From Thauera sp. (GTDB taxonomy: Bacteria > Pseudomonadota > Gammaproteobacteria > Burkholderiales > Rhodocyclaceae), in NCBI GenBank assembly GCA_024235615.1, contig JACKMB010000008.1:1-64000 (forward strand): a stretch of 64,000 bases of DNA. Reading direction: 5' to 3'. Below are positions 12,315-21,648 of the stretch, piece after piece. The translations under genes and the position numbers were made by a program. The notes below the pieces were generated by a model. It searched no databases. It saw nothing but the letters and a program-made list of their open reading frames with translations, and was not told the origin of the DNA. Numbering within the stretch: the stretch's first letter is position 1; every line of letters starts with the position of its first letter.

Positions 12315-13658
12315 ATGCAAACAGACCTCGCCGACGAACCTCGCAAGGCCATCGTCGCCTCGGTGCAACGCCCCGACGTCAGCGACGCCGAGTTCGAAGC
12401 CTCGCTCGCCGAACTGCGCGAGCTGGCGAAGACGCTCGGCTACCGCGTGGTGCACACCTTCACCCAGAAGCGCGCCGGCTTCGACACCCACGGCTATCTG
12501 GGGGTCGGCAAGCGCCAGGAGGTGCGCGAGTTCGTGGCCGCCCAGGCCGGCTTCGAGGCCGCACCGACCGACACCGTGCCGCGCACCGGCACGATCGAGG
12601 CGCTGCTGGTCGACCACGAGATCTCGCCCTCGCAGGCGCGCAATCTCGAGCTGGAGACCGGCTGCGAGGTGATGGACCGGACCATGGTCATCCTCGAGAT
12701 CTTCCACCGCAACGCACGCTCGCGCGCGGCCAGGGCGCAGGTGGAGATCGCCCGCCTGGGCTACATGGCGCCGCGCCTGCGCGAGGCCGCCAAGCTCGCC
12801 GGGCCGCAGGGGCGGCAGCGCAGCGGCGTGGGCGGTCGCGGCGCCGGCGAGTCGCACACCGAGCTCGATCGCCGCAAGATCCGCGATCGCATCGCCGAGC
12901 TGCAGCTGGAGATCGTCGCGATGGAGGCCGAACGCAAGACCCAGCGTGCGCGCCGCCAGGGGCGCCAGAGCCTCGCCAGCGTGGCGCTGGTCGGCTACAC
13001 CAATGCCGGCAAGTCCACCCTGATGCGCGCGCTCACCGGCAGCGAGGTGCTGGTCGCCAACAAGCTCTTCGCCACGCTCGACACCACCGTGCGCACGCTC
13101 CACCCCGAGAGCGTGCCGCGCGTGCTGGTCAGCGACACCGTCGGCTTCATCAAGAACCTGCCGCACGGTCTGGTGGCCTCGTTCAAGTCCACCCTGGACG
13201 AGGCCCTGGACGCCGGCCTGCTGCTGCACGTCATCGACGCCAGCGATCCCGGCTTCGAGCGCCAGCTCGAGGTCACCGACACGGTGCTGGCTGAAATCAG
13301 TGCCGACGAGGTGCCCCGCATCCGCGTCTTCAACAAGATCGACCACGTCGGCGACGCCGCGGCACAGGCCGAGTGCGAGACCGCGCTGCGCGAAAAATAC
13401 CCCGGCTGCATCGTCATGAGCGCGCGCCGGCCGGACGAGGTGGCCAGGCTTCGGCAGGCGATCGTCGCCTTCTTCCAGCAGGACCTGGTCGAGGCGGAGC
13501 TGTTGCTGCCGTGGTCGGCGCAGCAACTGCGCAAGGAGCTCTACGCCAACTGCGAGGTGCTGGAGGAGCGGGCGGAGGATGAAGGGGCGGTCTTCCGGCT
13601 GCGTGGGGAGGCCGACACCGTCGAGCGCTTGCGCGCGCAGTTTGCCCTGACACGCTGA
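12315..13658 (+). CDS. hflX: Ribosome-associated GTPase HflX
   Basis: 447 aa. An N-terminal HflX-specific domain with the glycine-rich RQRSGVGGRGAGESHTELD is followed by a coiled-coil-like segment and a G domain with VGYTNAGKST (G1), DTTVRTL (G2 region), DTVGFI (G3) and FNKID (G4). HflX binds 50S subunits and splits stalled or hibernating ribosomes in its known homologues. In many proteobacteria hflX follows hfq; here it stands alone behind cueR with a 55-bp gap and a hairpin terminator after it. Nothing unusual in length or motifs. Confidence 0.95.
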   Translation: MQTDLADEPRKAIVASVQRPDVSDAEFEASLAELRELAKTLGYRVVHTFTQKRAGFDTHGYLGVGKRQEVREFVAAQAGFEAAPTDTVPRTGTIEALLVDHEISPSQARNLELETGCEVMDRTMVILEIFHRNARSRAARAQVEIARLGYMAPRLREAAKLAGPQGRQRSGVGGRGAGESHTELDRRKIRDRIAELQLEIVAMEAERKTQRARRQGRQSLASVALVGYTNAGKSTLMRALTGSEVLVANKLFATLDTTVRTLHPESVPRVLVSDTVGFIKNLPHGLVASFKSTLDEALDAGLLLHVIDASDPGFERQLEVTDTVLAEISADEVPRIRVFNKIDHVGDAAAQAECETALREKYPGCIVMSARRPDEVARLRQAIVAFFQQDLVEAELLLPWSAQQLRKELYANCEVLEERAEDEGAVFRLRGEADTVERLRAQFALTR

Positions 13659-13664
13659 TAAACG

Positions 13665-13687
13665 AACGCCACCGCAAGGGTGGCGTT
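13665..13687. terminator. Hairpin terminator between convergent hflX and aminotransferase genes
   Basis: AACGCCACC (13665-13673) pairs with GGTGGCGTT (13679-13687), a perfect 9-bp stem with a 5-nt loop. The sequence reads TTTGTG after the stem in the rightward sense. It lies 7 nt after the hflX stop and about 80 nt from the end of the leftward aminotransferase gene. Confidence 0.75.
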
Positions 13688-13767
13688 TGTGCGTGAGGCG
13701 ATGCGCCCGGGTTGGCGCGCGCGCCGTGCCGCTTCAGGCGCGCGTGCGTCCGATGGATCGAACCGGA

Positions 13768-14895
13768 TCAGCCGACCTGGTCGAGCGCCTTCTCGAGCGT
13801 GGCGACGCTGCGCTCGATGTGGTGCAGCTTGTCGAGGCCGAAGAGGCCGATGCGGAAGGCCTTGTAGTCGGGGCGCTCGTCGCAGGCCAGCGGCACGCCG
13901 GCGGCGACCTGCAGGCCGGCGGCGGCGAACTTGGCGCCGGTCTTGATGCCGTCGTCGGTGGTGAAGCTCACCACCACGCCCGGGGCCTGGAAGCCGGCGG
14001 CCGCCACGCTGGCGAAGCCGCGCGCCTCGAGCAGGGCGCGCACGCGGCGGCCGAGCTCGAGCTGCTCTTCCTTGACCTTGGCGAAGCCGTAGGCCTCGGT
14101 CTCGCGCATCACGTCGCGCAGCGTGACCAGGCCGTCGGTGGGCATGGTGGCGTGGTAGGCGTGGGCACCGCCCTCGTAGGCCTCCATGATCTGCAGCCAC
14201 TTCTTGAGGTCGCAGGCGAAGCTGGTGCTGGTGGTGCCCTCGATGCGCTCGCGCGCGGCGGCGCTCATCATCACCATCGCGCAGCACGGCGAGGCGCTCC
14301 AGCCCTTCTGCGGTGCGCTCACCAGCACGTCGACGCCGACCGCGTCCATGTCCACCCACACCGTGCCCGAGGCGATGCAGTCGAGCACGAAAAGGCCGCC
14401 GACCGCGTGGGTGGCGTCGGCCACTGCGCGCAGGTAGTCGTCGGGCAGCATCATGCCGGCCGAGGTCTCGACGTGTGGGGCGAACACCACGTCGGGGCGG
14501 TGCTCGCGGATGGCGGCGACGACCTCGTCGATCGGTGCCGGGGTGAAGGGCGCCTGCGCCTCGTCGCGCACCTGGCGGGCCTTGAGCACCACGGATTCGG
14601 CGGGGATGTTCCCCATCTCGAAGATCTGCGTCCAGCGATAGCTGAACCAGCCGTTGCGGATCACCAGGGTCTTCTTGCCGGTGGCGAACTGGCGCGCGAC
14701 CGCCTCCATGCCGAAGGTGCCGCTGCCGGGGACGATGGCCACGGCGTGGGCGTGGTAGACCTTCTTCAGCGTCGCGGAGAGTTCGCGCATGACGCCCTGG
14801 AAGGCTTGCGACATGTGGTTGAGCGAGCGGTCGGTGTAGACCACCGAGTATTCGAGCAGGCCATCGGGATCGACGTTGGTGAGCAGACCGGGCAT
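13768..14895 (-). CDS. Class V PLP aminotransferase, alanine-glyoxylate/serine aminotransferase family
   Basis: 375 aa with the fold-type I class V pattern: VPGSGTFGMEAVA (cofactor phosphate site), HVETSAGMMLP, VLDCIASGTVWVDMDAV (the aspartate that contacts the pyridine nitrogen) and SAPQKGWSASPCCAM (lysine forming the Schiff base). The C-terminus has FRIGLFGLDKLHH. Relatives include alanine-glyoxylate and serine-pyruvate transaminases and aminoethylphosphonate transaminases; the exact substrates cannot be told. It is preceded by a 227-bp gap to the DUF1841 gene, so it is probably transcribed from its own promoter. No phosphonate genes are nearby, which makes an amino-acid role more likely. 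Confidence 0.85.
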   Translation of the reverse strand: MPGLLTNVDPDGLLEYSVVYTDRSLNHMSQAFQGVMRELSATLKKVYHAHAVAIVPGSGTFGMEAVARQFATGKKTLVIRNGWFSYRWTQIFEMGNIPAESVVLKARQVRDEAQAPFTPAPIDEVVAAIREHRPDVVFAPHVETSAGMMLPDDYLRAVADATHAVGGLFVLDCIASGTVWVDMDAVGVDVLVSAPQKGWSASPCCAMVMMSAAARERIEGTTSTSFACDLKKWLQIMEAYEGGAHAYHATMPTDGLVTLRDVMRETEAYGFAKVKEEQLELGRRVRALLEARGFASVAAAGFQAPGVVVSFTTDDGIKTGAKFAAAGLQVAAGVPLACDERPDYKAFRIGLFGLDKLHHIERSVATLEKALDQVG

Positions 14896-15121
14896 GGAGA
14901 CCTCCTGGGGGCGGGGATTCTTGGCGGAAGGGTGAGCGAGTCGGTGGAGTCGGGGGGATTCAGGGACGCGGATGTCCGGGCGCGGGCCGGGAACGCGGCA
15001 ATCGCCGGGCGCGCAGGGTCCGATCCATTCGTCCGAAGACGTTCATTCTAGCGCCTCGCCCGTGTGCAGGGCGAGGCGTGGAGGTGGGGCAGGGAGGGGA
15101 CGGGGTGCGTTGCGGCTGCGA

Positions 15122-15556
15122 TCAGACCGCCAGCCCGGCGCGCTTGCGCAGCGCGCCGACGTAGGCCGCGCCGTCGGGCGGGGTGCCCTTGCGCTGGGCG
15201 TCGAAGAGCATCTCGCCGAGGCACTCGAGCGCGTCGTGCATGGCGTCGTGGCGGTTGCCGCGGTGCTGGCAGGCGGCCTCGAAGGCGGCACGGATGCCGG
15301 GCGGCTGGTCGATCGAGAGCTGCTCCTCGATCGCCAGGTGCAGCGACAGGTGCAGGAAGGGGTTGATCTGCCCGGCCTCGGGCGGGAAGTCGCGGTGCAC
15401 CGCCTCCGGGTCCTCGACCACCGTGTGGTACTCGGGGTGGAGGGCGATGATGTCGGCGGCGATGGTCTCCATCGGCGTCAGCACCTCCTTGGCGCGTGCC
15501 TTGCGCCAGGTGTCGATGAAGAAGCTGCGCACCTGATCGCGGCTGGGGTTGAACAT
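15122..15556 (-). CDS. DUF1841 family protein
   Basis: 144 aa, soluble, no signal peptide. The sequence MFNPSRDQVRSFFIDTWRKA, HPEYHTVVEDPEAVHRDF and NPFLHLSLHLAIEEQLSIDQ is characteristic of the DUF1841 family of proteobacteria, a small helical protein of unknown function. Its histidine/glutamate-rich centre (HLSLHLAIEEQ) looks like a possible metal or hydrolase site, which is only a suggestion. It follows nth after an 88-bp gap in the same direction and may be the last gene of the rnf-nth transcript. Confidence 0.85.
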   Translation of the reverse strand: MFNPSRDQVRSFFIDTWRKARAKEVLTPMETIAADIIALHPEYHTVVEDPEAVHRDFPPEAGQINPFLHLSLHLAIEEQLSIDQPPGIRAAFEAACQHRGNRHDAMHDALECLGEMLFDAQRKGTPPDGAAYVGALRKRAGLAV

Positions 15557-15644
15557 GTCGGGTCCTCGGTTCTCGTGCGCCCTCGGGCGCGGGATGGCGG
15601 GTGTGCAGCGAGCGCGTCGCGCCGGCGGGCACCTGCGCGGGGCT

Positions 15645-16286
15645 TCAGTCGGTCTTGTCGCGGAACCGGCACAGGTCGCGCACGGCGCACTCGCCGCAGC
15701 GCGGCTTGCGCGCGGTGCACACGTAGCGGCCGTGCAGGATCAGCCAGTGGTGGGCGTCGAGCAGGTAGTCCTTGGGCACGCGCCGCAGCAGCGCCTTCTC
15801 GACCTCCAGCACGTCCTTGCCCGGCGCGAGCCCGGTGCGGTTGGACAGCCGGAAGATGTGAGTGTCGACCGCCATCGCCGGTTGGCGGAAGACGGTGTTG
15901 AGCACCACGTTGGCGGTCTTGCGGCCGACGCCGGGCAGGGCCTCGAGCGCCTCGCGCTCGGCAGGGACCTCGCCGCCGTGGCGTTCGAGCAGCAGGCGCG
16001 ACAGCGCGAGCGTGTTCTTCGCCTTGTTGCGGAACAGGCCGATGGTCTTGATGCAGTCGGCAATGCCTTCCTCGCCGAGCGAGACCATGGCCTCGGGCGT
16101 GGGTGCGAGCGCGAACAGCCTGCGCGTTGCGAGGTTGACGCTGCGGTCGGTGGCCTGCGCCGACAGCACCACCGCGACCAGCAGCTGGTAGGGCGAGGCG
16201 TACTCGAGCTCGGTCTGCGGGTTCGGGTTGGCTTCGTGCAGGCGGCGGAAGAACTCGCGGATCGCCTCGCGCTTCATCGCAGCCAT
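15645..16286 (-). CDS. nth: Endonuclease III (DNA glycosylase/AP lyase)
   Basis: 213 aa (210 if the ATG at 16277 is used). It has the helix-hairpin-helix and GPD region LEALPGVGRKTANVVLN, with the catalytic lysine in GVGRKTA and aspartate in AVDTHIFRLSNR. The C-terminal iron-sulfur loop has C-x6-C-x2-C-x5-C spacing (CTARKPRCGECAVRDLC) for a [4Fe-4S] cluster. It removes oxidised pyrimidines in base excision repair. It follows rnfE by 8 nt, the same rsxABCDGE-nth order as in E. coli. Confidence 0.96.
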   Translation of the reverse strand: MAAMKREAIREFFRRLHEANPNPQTELEYASPYQLLVAVVLSAQATDRSVNLATRRLFALAPTPEAMVSLGEEGIADCIKTIGLFRNKAKNTLALSRLLLERHGGEVPAEREALEALPGVGRKTANVVLNTVFRQPAMAVDTHIFRLSNRTGLAPGKDVLEVEKALLRRVPKDYLLDAHHWLILHGRYVCTARKPRCGECAVRDLCRFRDKTD

Positions 16287-16294
16287 GCGGGCCG

Positions 16295-17020
16295 TCAGCT
16301 CGCGGCGGCCGGCTCGGCGGAGTCCTGCTCCGGCTCGGCCGTCTTCGTCGGCGCGGGCGGCGGACGCCGGCGCGCGCGCGCCGCCAGGCGCACGTTGATG
16401 GCGTTGAACGCGGCGATCAGCACGCCGAGTGCGAAGAAGGCGCCGGGCGGGAGGATGGCGATCAGGAAGCCGGGGTAGTGCTCGCCGAAGACATTCCACG
16501 CCGAGGCGCTCGGGATGATCATCTCGATCCCCGAGAACAGCGTGCCGGCGCCGAGCAGCTCGCGCATGCCGCCGAGTACCGCGAGCACCCACACCAGGCC
16601 GATGCCCATCATGATGCCGTCGACGGTCGAGGTGAGCGGGTCGTTCTTGGCCGCGTAGGCCTCGACGCGCGCGAGCACGATGCAGTTGGTGACGATCAGC
16701 GGGATGAAGATGCCGAGCACCAGGTAGAGGTCGTGGAAGAAGGCATTGAAGGAGAGGTCCACCACCGTGACCAGCGCCGCGATGATCAGGATGAACACCG
16801 GGATGCGGATCTCGTAGGGGATGAAGTTGCGCAGCGCCGACACCGCCAGGTTGGACAGCGCCATCACGAGAATGGTCGCCAGGCCGAGGCTGACCGCGTT
16901 GACCATGCTGTTGCTGATCGCGAGGATCGGACACAGGCCGAGCAACTGCGCCAGGCCGGTGTTCTGCTTCCACAGGCCGTTCCAGGCGATCTCGCGGAAT
17001 TGTTGCGGGCTCATGCTCAT
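16295..17020 (-). CDS. rnfE: Rnf/Rsx electron transport complex subunit E
   Basis: 241 aa, an integral membrane subunit related to RnfA and NqrD/E. It has the family segment NTGLAQLLGLCPILAIS, ALRNFIPYEIRIPVFILIIA and PLIVTNCIVLARVEAYA; the conserved membrane cysteines in LGLCP and TNCIV are those proposed to carry an iron-sulfur centre within the RnfA/E pair. The tail of about 35 residues is arginine/proline/glutamate rich and probably cytoplasmic. Its start overlaps the rnfG stop by 4 nt, showing translational coupling. Confidence 0.95.
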   Translation of the reverse strand: MSMSPQQFREIAWNGLWKQNTGLAQLLGLCPILAISNSMVNAVSLGLATILVMALSNLAVSALRNFIPYEIRIPVFILIIAALVTVVDLSFNAFFHDLYLVLGIFIPLIVTNCIVLARVEAYAAKNDPLTSTVDGIMMGIGLVWVLAVLGGMRELLGAGTLFSGIEMIIPSASAWNVFGEHYPGFLIAILPPGAFFALGVLIAAFNAINVRLAARARRRPPPAPTKTAEPEQDSAEPAAAS

Positions 17021-17685
17021 TCTCCCAGCACGCCGCCGGCGGGGGCGGTAAAGAGCGCTTCCATGCGTTCGACCACGAAGGCCGTGGTGCGCCCGGCCGC
17101 GCGCACCACGGCGCGGGCGCTGATGGTGGCGCCGGTGCGGTAGCCGAAGGTGCCGCCGTCCTTGCGCACGGTCCAGTCGGCAGTGTTCACGTCCTTCCAG
17201 GTGGCGACCGCGAACTGTCCGATCCAGGGCAGGTCCTTGCGGCGGTCCTTCTTCGGGTCGATGTAGTCGCCCAGGCCCGGGGTCTCCTTGTGCTGGGTGA
17301 CGCGCACGCCAGAGAGCAGGCCGTTGGTGTTGACCGCGACGATCAACGCGATGCGTCCCGCGTAGCCGTCGGTGGCCGCACCCTCGACGACCAGCGCGAC
17401 CGGCTCGCCGCCCTTGCGCGCACGCCAGACCCGGCCGCCCTCGTCCATGCCGATCTGCGGCGCGGGCCCGAAGCGCACCACGTCGGCGAGCAGGTCGTTG
17501 TCGTAGCTGCCCGGCGGCAGCACCTCGTCGATCAGGCGGCGCTGGGCGTCCTGCGCCGAGGCCTCGATCGCGGGCTGGGTGATGCGCCAGGTGGCCGCCA
17601 TCAGCGCGGTGAACACCAGGGTGAACAGCAGCATGATCGCCCCGGTGCGCAGGGCGGTGCGGGTTGCGGAGTAGCGCGCGCTCAC
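17017..17685 (-). CDS. rnfG: Rnf/Rsx complex subunit G, covalent flavin subunit
   Basis: 222 aa from a GTG start that overlaps the rnfD stop (GTGA). One N-terminal membrane anchor (MLLFTLVFTALMAATW) precedes a periplasmic FMN-binding domain with VTQHKETPGLGDYI and the flavin-attachment region FGYRTGATISARAV. The T-G-A-T core matches the S/T-G-A-T flavinylation motif shared with NqrC. The upstream in-frame extension is out-of-frame rnfD sequence, so the GTG is the sensible start. It transfers electrons between the RnfC/B modules and the membrane subunits. Confidence 0.94.
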   Translation of the reverse strand: MSARYSATRTALRTGAIMLLFTLVFTALMAATWRITQPAIEASAQDAQRRLIDEVLPPGSYDNDLLADVVRFGPAPQIGMDEGGRVWRARKGGEPVALVVEGAATDGYAGRIALIVAVNTNGLLSGVRVTQHKETPGLGDYIDPKKDRRKDLPWIGQFAVATWKDVNTADWTVRKDGGTFGYRTGATISARAVVRAAGRTTAFVVERMEALFTAPAGGVLGE

Positions 17686-18698
17686 TTGCCGCCTCCCTCG
17701 AGATCGTGGCGGTGACCGAAGACCCGCGGCTGGGTCTTCATGTCGAGCAGGGGTACGCACATGTTCATCAGCAGGACACCGAAGGCGATGCCCTCGGGGT
17801 AGGCGCCGAAGTTGCGGATCAGCCAGGCGATCAGGGCGATGCCGCCGGCGAAGAGCAGCTTGCCGCGCGGCGTGGTCGCCCCCGAGACCGGGTCGGTGAC
17901 GATGAAGAAGGCGGCGAGCATGGCGCCGCCGCTGGCGAGATGGAACAGCGGCGAGGCGAAGTGGCCCGGATCGACCAGCCAGAACAGGCCGGCGATGGCC
18001 GCCAGCACGCCGATGAAGGCGACCGGCATGTGCCAGGTGATGATGCGCATCGCGAGCAGGAAGAGGCCCCCCGCGACGTAGCCGATCGACACCCACTCCC
18101 AGCCGCGCCCCCCGAGCGCGCCGAAGGCGGAGCCCTCGAGCACCTTGTCGACGGTCTGCACGCCCGAGCGCAGCCCGGTACGCAGCGCGTCGAGCGCGGT
18201 GGCGCCGGTGATGCCGTCGATGTCGCGCGGCCCGCCGAGGATGAGCGAGAGCTGGGTGTCGAAGGACAGCTGGCCGGCCGGCGGCCATTGCGACATCAGC
18301 GCCGGGAAGGCGACGATCATCGAGCAGTAGGCGATCATCGCCGGGTTGAAGGGGTTCTGGCCGAGGCCGCCGTAGAGGTGCTTGACCGCGACGATCGCCA
18401 CCAGCACCGCGCACACGGTGAGCCACCACGGCACGATCGGCGGGAAGCACAGCGTGACCAGCCAGGCCGTGACCACGGCGGAGAGATCGGCTACGGCGAT
18501 GCCCACCGGGCGCTTGCGCAGGCGCAGCATCAGCGCCTCGGCGGCCACCGCGGTGAGCGTGGAGATCGCCAGGTTGACCAGCACGCCGGCGCCGACGAAG
18601 ACGACGTGGGCGACGATGCCGGGCACGAGCGCGAGCAGCACGAGGCCCATCGTGCGCTGCACGCTGACCGGTTTGCGGACGTAGGGAGAGTGGATCAT
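17682..18698 (-). CDS. rnfD: Rnf/Rsx complex subunit D, membrane flavin subunit
   Basis: 338 aa with multiple membrane helices. Conserved pieces are SPYVRKPVSVQRTM at the N-terminus, KHLYGGLGQNPFNPAMIAYC and FIVTDPVSGATTPRGK, in which S-G-A-T is the covalent FMN attachment site known for RnfD and NqrB. Eight nucleotides separate it from the upstream rnfC, and rnfG overlaps its stop codon. It is part of the inner-membrane ion-translocating core. Confidence 0.95.
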   Translation of the reverse strand: MIHSPYVRKPVSVQRTMGLVLLALVPGIVAHVVFVGAGVLVNLAISTLTAVAAEALMLRLRKRPVGIAVADLSAVVTAWLVTLCFPPIVPWWLTVCAVLVAIVAVKHLYGGLGQNPFNPAMIAYCSMIVAFPALMSQWPPAGQLSFDTQLSLILGGPRDIDGITGATALDALRTGLRSGVQTVDKVLEGSAFGALGGRGWEWVSIGYVAGGLFLLAMRIITWHMPVAFIGVLAAIAGLFWLVDPGHFASPLFHLASGGAMLAAFFIVTDPVSGATTPRGKLLFAGGIALIAWLIRNFGAYPEGIAFGVLLMNMCVPLLDMKTQPRVFGHRHDLEGGGK

Positions 18699-18705
18699 GC
18701 GGGGC

Positions 18706-20406
18706 TCAGGGGCGGGGCTCGTCGGGGGCGGCTGCGGCTTCGGCGGCTTGCGGCGCCGGGGTGGCCGCGACCGCCTCGAGCACCTTGCGACGGGCCTCGA
18801 TGTCGGCGATCTCGGCCTGCGTCTGCGGGCTGAGGTTGTCGGTGTTCTGCGGCTGGATCTCGGCCTTCTGCGCCTTGGCGCGGGCGAGCGCGGCAGCGAT
18901 CAGGGCCTTCTTGGGGTCTTCCGCGGCGGGCGCATCGGTCGCCGCGGGCGCTTCTGCCGGGCCGGCCTCGGCGAGCTTGGCGCGCGTCTCGGCCGCCTTG
19001 GCGGCGAGCTTGGCGGCCTTCTCCGCCTTCTCGCGCTCCTGGCGGAAGTTGCGGAACTCGAAGCGCTCGCGCGCCTGGTCGGCCGCCGTCTTCTCGCGCT
19101 CGCGCGCCCAGATCTCGCTCTTGGAAAAGCGGAAGTAGTCCACCAGCGGGATGTGGGCCGGGCACACGTAGCTGCAGCAGCCGCACTCGATGCAGTCGAA
19201 GAGGTGATACTCCTGCGCCTTGCCGAAGTTCTTCGAGCGGCTGAACCAGTACAGCTCGAAAGGCTGCAGCTCGACCGGGCAGGCCTTGGCGCATTCGGTG
19301 CAGCGGATGCAGGGCTGCTCGGGCGGTGCCGGCGGGAACAGGCGCGGCGAGGCCGAGATGATGCAGTTGGTGCCCTTGACCACCGGGACGTCCAGGCGCG
19401 GCATCGCGAAGCCCATCATCGGGCCGCCCATGAGGTAGCGGTCGGTGTCGGTCCTGGGGCGTGCCAGCGCGAGCAGGTCCTCGACCGGGGTGCCGATCGC
19501 CACCTCCCAGTTGCCCGGGGTCTCGCAGTTGCCGGTGAGGGTGACGATGCGGCTGATCAGCGGCTCGCCGTGGATGAAGGCGCGGTACACCGCGTGCGCG
19601 GTGCCGACGTTGAAGCACTGCACGCCGTAGTCGCCACCGAGCTTGCCGTAGGGGATCTCGACCCCGGTGAGCACGCGGATGAGCTGCTTCTCGCCGCCGG
19701 CGGGGTAGAGCGCCGGCACGGCGACGACGCGGGCGGCGGTGCCGGCCGCTGCGGCCTGCATCGCGGCGACCGCCTCGGGCTTGTTGTCCTCGACGCCGAC
19801 GATGAGCTCGCGTGCGCCGATGAGCTCGCGCAGGATGTTGGCGCCGGCGAGGATGTCGGCGGCGCGTTCGCGCATCAGGCGATCGTCGCAGGTGATCCAG
19901 GGCTCGCACTCGGCGCCGTTGAGGATCAGTGTCTCGATGCCGCTGCCGCGGCCGAGCTTGACGTGGCTGGGGAAGGTCGCGCCGCCCAGGCCGACGATGC
20001 CGCAGTCGCGCAGCCAGGCCAGGGCCTGCTCGCGGGTGGCGGTGTGGTGATCGAAGGGCGTGGCGTGCTCGATCCAGCGCTCCTCGCCATCGGGCTCGAT
20101 GACGACGCAGGGCGTGTCCAGGCCGGAGGGGTGGGCCATCGGACAGGAGTCGATCGCGGTGACGGTACCCGAGGTGGGCGCGTGCACCGCGGTGCCGAGG
20201 AAGCCCTCAGGCTCGCCGATGCGTTCGCCCTTGAGCACCTTCTGGCCGACCGCGACGATGCAGCTCGCGCCTGCGCGCGCGCTCTGGCGCAGGGGCACGA
20301 CCAACCGTGGCGGCAAGGGCGCCTTGCGGATCGCGACGCCGGCGGATTCGTTCTTGTGTGCGTCGGGCTTGATGCCGCCGTGGAACTTGAACAGACGCCC
20401 GATCAT
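18706..20406 (-). CDS. rnfC: Rnf/Rsx complex subunit C, NADH/flavin/iron-sulfur subunit
   Basis: 566 aa starting at ATG 20406, which overlaps the rnfB stop by 4 nt. N-terminal RnfC domain with [14 protein letters not shown], a barrel-sandwich/biotinyl-like segment ([12 protein letters not shown]), a Complex I 51-kDa-like FMN/NADH region ([42 protein letters not shown]), then two [4Fe-4S] motifs [15 protein letters not shown] and [15 protein letters not shown]. The last roughly 130 residues are an Ala/Glu/Lys-rich probably coiled or disordered tail. It is shorter than the long repeat tail of E. coli RsxC. Reads from NADH and passes electrons to RnfB/G. Confidence 0.95.
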   Translation of the reverse strand: MIGRLFKFHGGIKPDAHKNESAGVAIRKAPLPPRLVVPLRQSARAGASCIVAVGQKVLKGERIGEPEGFLGTAVHAPTSGTVTAIDSCPMAHPSGLDTPCVVIEPDGEERWIEHATPFDHHTATREQALAWLRDCGIVGLGGATFPSHVKLGRGSGIETLILNGAECEPWITCDDRLMRERAADILAGANILRELIGARELIVGVEDNKPEAVAAMQAAAAGTAARVVAVPALYPAGGEKQLIRVLTGVEIPYGKLGGDYGVQCFNVGTAHAVYRAFIHGEPLISRIVTLTGNCETPGNWEVAIGTPVEDLLALARPRTDTDRYLMGGPMMGFAMPRLDVPVVKGTNCIISASPRLFPPAPPEQPCIRCTECAKACPVELQPFELYWFSRSKNFGKAQEYHLFDCIECGCCSYVCPAHIPLVDYFRFSKSEIWAREREKTAADQARERFEFRNFRQEREKAEKAAKLAAKAAETRAKLAEAGPAEAPAATDAPAAEDPKKALIAAALARAKAQKAEIQPQNTDNLSPQTQAEIADIEARRKVLEAVAATPAPQAAEAAAAPDEPRP

Positions 20407-20954
20407 GCTGCCTTCCTGATTTCGACCACGGGGTATTTCCATTTCCAGGTCTGCACGGTCTCGGCCACCGGCACCATGGCGATGCAGTCGACCGGGCAGG
20501 GTGCCACGCAAAGCTCGCAGCCGGTGCACAGCGGCTCGACCACGGTGTGCATCTGCTTGGCCGCGCCCACGATCGCGTCCACCGGGCAGGCCTGGATGCA
20601 CAGCGTGCAGCCGATGCAGACCTGCTCGTCGATGACGGCGACCGACTTCGGCTTCTCGACGCCGTGCTCCTCGGAGAGCGGCTTGAACTCGCGCCCGAGC
20701 AGGTCGGCGAGCTTGCGCACGCCTTCCTCGCCGCCGGGCGGGCACTGGTTGATGTCGGCCTCGCCATTGGCGATCGCCTCGGCGTAGGGCTTGCAGCCGG
20801 GGAAGCCGCACTGGCCGCACTGGGTCTGCGGCAGGATGGCGTCGATCTTCTCGACCAGCGGATCGCCCTCGACCTTGAAGCGGATCGCGGCGTAGCCCAG
20901 GGTGAGACCGAGCACGATGGCGATGCCGGCCATCACGAGAATCGCGGTGAACAT
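20403..20954 (-). CDS. rnfB: Rnf/Rsx complex subunit B, polyferredoxin
   Basis: 183 aa. One N-terminal membrane helix ([20 protein letters not shown]), the four-cysteine domain with [16 protein letters not shown] and NQCPPGG, and two classical [4Fe-4S] ferredoxin motifs, [16 protein letters not shown] and [16 protein letters not shown]. It is the site of ferredoxin exchange (or of SoxR reduction in the Rsx role). It follows rnfA by 13 nt and is coupled to rnfC through an ATGA overlap. Confidence 0.95.
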   Translation of the reverse strand: MFTAILVMAGIAIVLGLTLGYAAIRFKVEGDPLVEKIDAILPQTQCGQCGFPGCKPYAEAIANGEADINQCPPGGEEGVRKLADLLGREFKPLSEEHGVEKPKSVAVIDEQVCIGCTLCIQACPVDAIVGAAKQMHTVVEPLCTGCELCVAPCPVDCIAMVPVAETVQTWKWKYPVVEIRKAA

Positions 20955-20967
20955 GGGGGCGCGGGCC

Positions 20968-21552
20968 TCAGTGGAAGCGGTCGAGGCCGGCGAAGCCCAT
21001 GAACGCGAGGCTCATGAAACCGGCGGTGATCATCGCGATCGCGGTGCCCCGGAAGGCGATCGGCACGTCGGCGCCGTCCAGGCGCTCGCGGATGCCGGCG
21101 AACAGCACCAGCGCCAGCGTGAAGCCGAGCGAGGAGCCGAAGCCGAACAGCAGGGACTCGAGCAGGTCGTGCTTCATGCCGACGTTGAGCAGGGGCACGC
21201 CGAGCACCGCGCAGTTGGTGGTGATCAGCGGCAGGTAGATGCCCAGCACCTGGTGCAGCAGCGGGCTGGTCTTCTGGATGATGAGTTCGGTGAGCTGGAC
21301 GATCGCCGCGATCACCACGATGAAGGCCAGCGTGCGCAGGTAGCCGAGATCGAAGGGCTGCAGCAGGTAATGGTCGATCAGGTAGCTGGTGCCGGCGCCG
21401 ACGGTGAGCACGAAGGTCGTGGCCGCGCCCATGCCGATGGCGGTCTCGAGCTTTTTCGACACGCCCATGAACGGGCAAAGCCCGAGGATGCGGACGAGTA
21501 CGACGTTGTTCACCAGGACGGCGCCGATGACGACGAAGATGTAGCTGGTCAT
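20968..21552 (-). CDS. rnfA: Rnf/Rsx complex subunit A
   Basis: 194 aa, six or so membrane helices. The N-terminus [31 protein letters not shown] and [16 protein letters not shown] are the RnfA/NqrE signatures, with the two membrane cysteines (LGLCP, TTNCAV) facing those of RnfE. The ATG at 21552 is chosen because homologues start there and the longer reading frame adds a polar leader. First gene of the leftward rnfABCDGE-nth operon; the promoter should lie in the 97 bp before the Nudix gene end. Confidence 0.94.
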   Translation of the reverse strand: MTSYIFVVIGAVLVNNVVLVRILGLCPFMGVSKKLETAIGMGAATTFVLTVGAGTSYLIDHYLLQPFDLGYLRTLAFIVVIAAIVQLTELIIQKTSPLLHQVLGIYLPLITTNCAVLGVPLLNVGMKHDLLESLLFGFGSSLGFTLALVLFAGIRERLDGADVPIAFRGTAIAMITAGFMSLAFMGFAGLDRFH

Positions 21553-21648
21553 GATCCGCGCGCGGAAGGGAATTACGGGATTATCCTCCTCGCCGGAGCC
21601 CCGCATCAACCCTGATGCGCGCGCATGTATCGGTCCGGCCTCGGGGCC

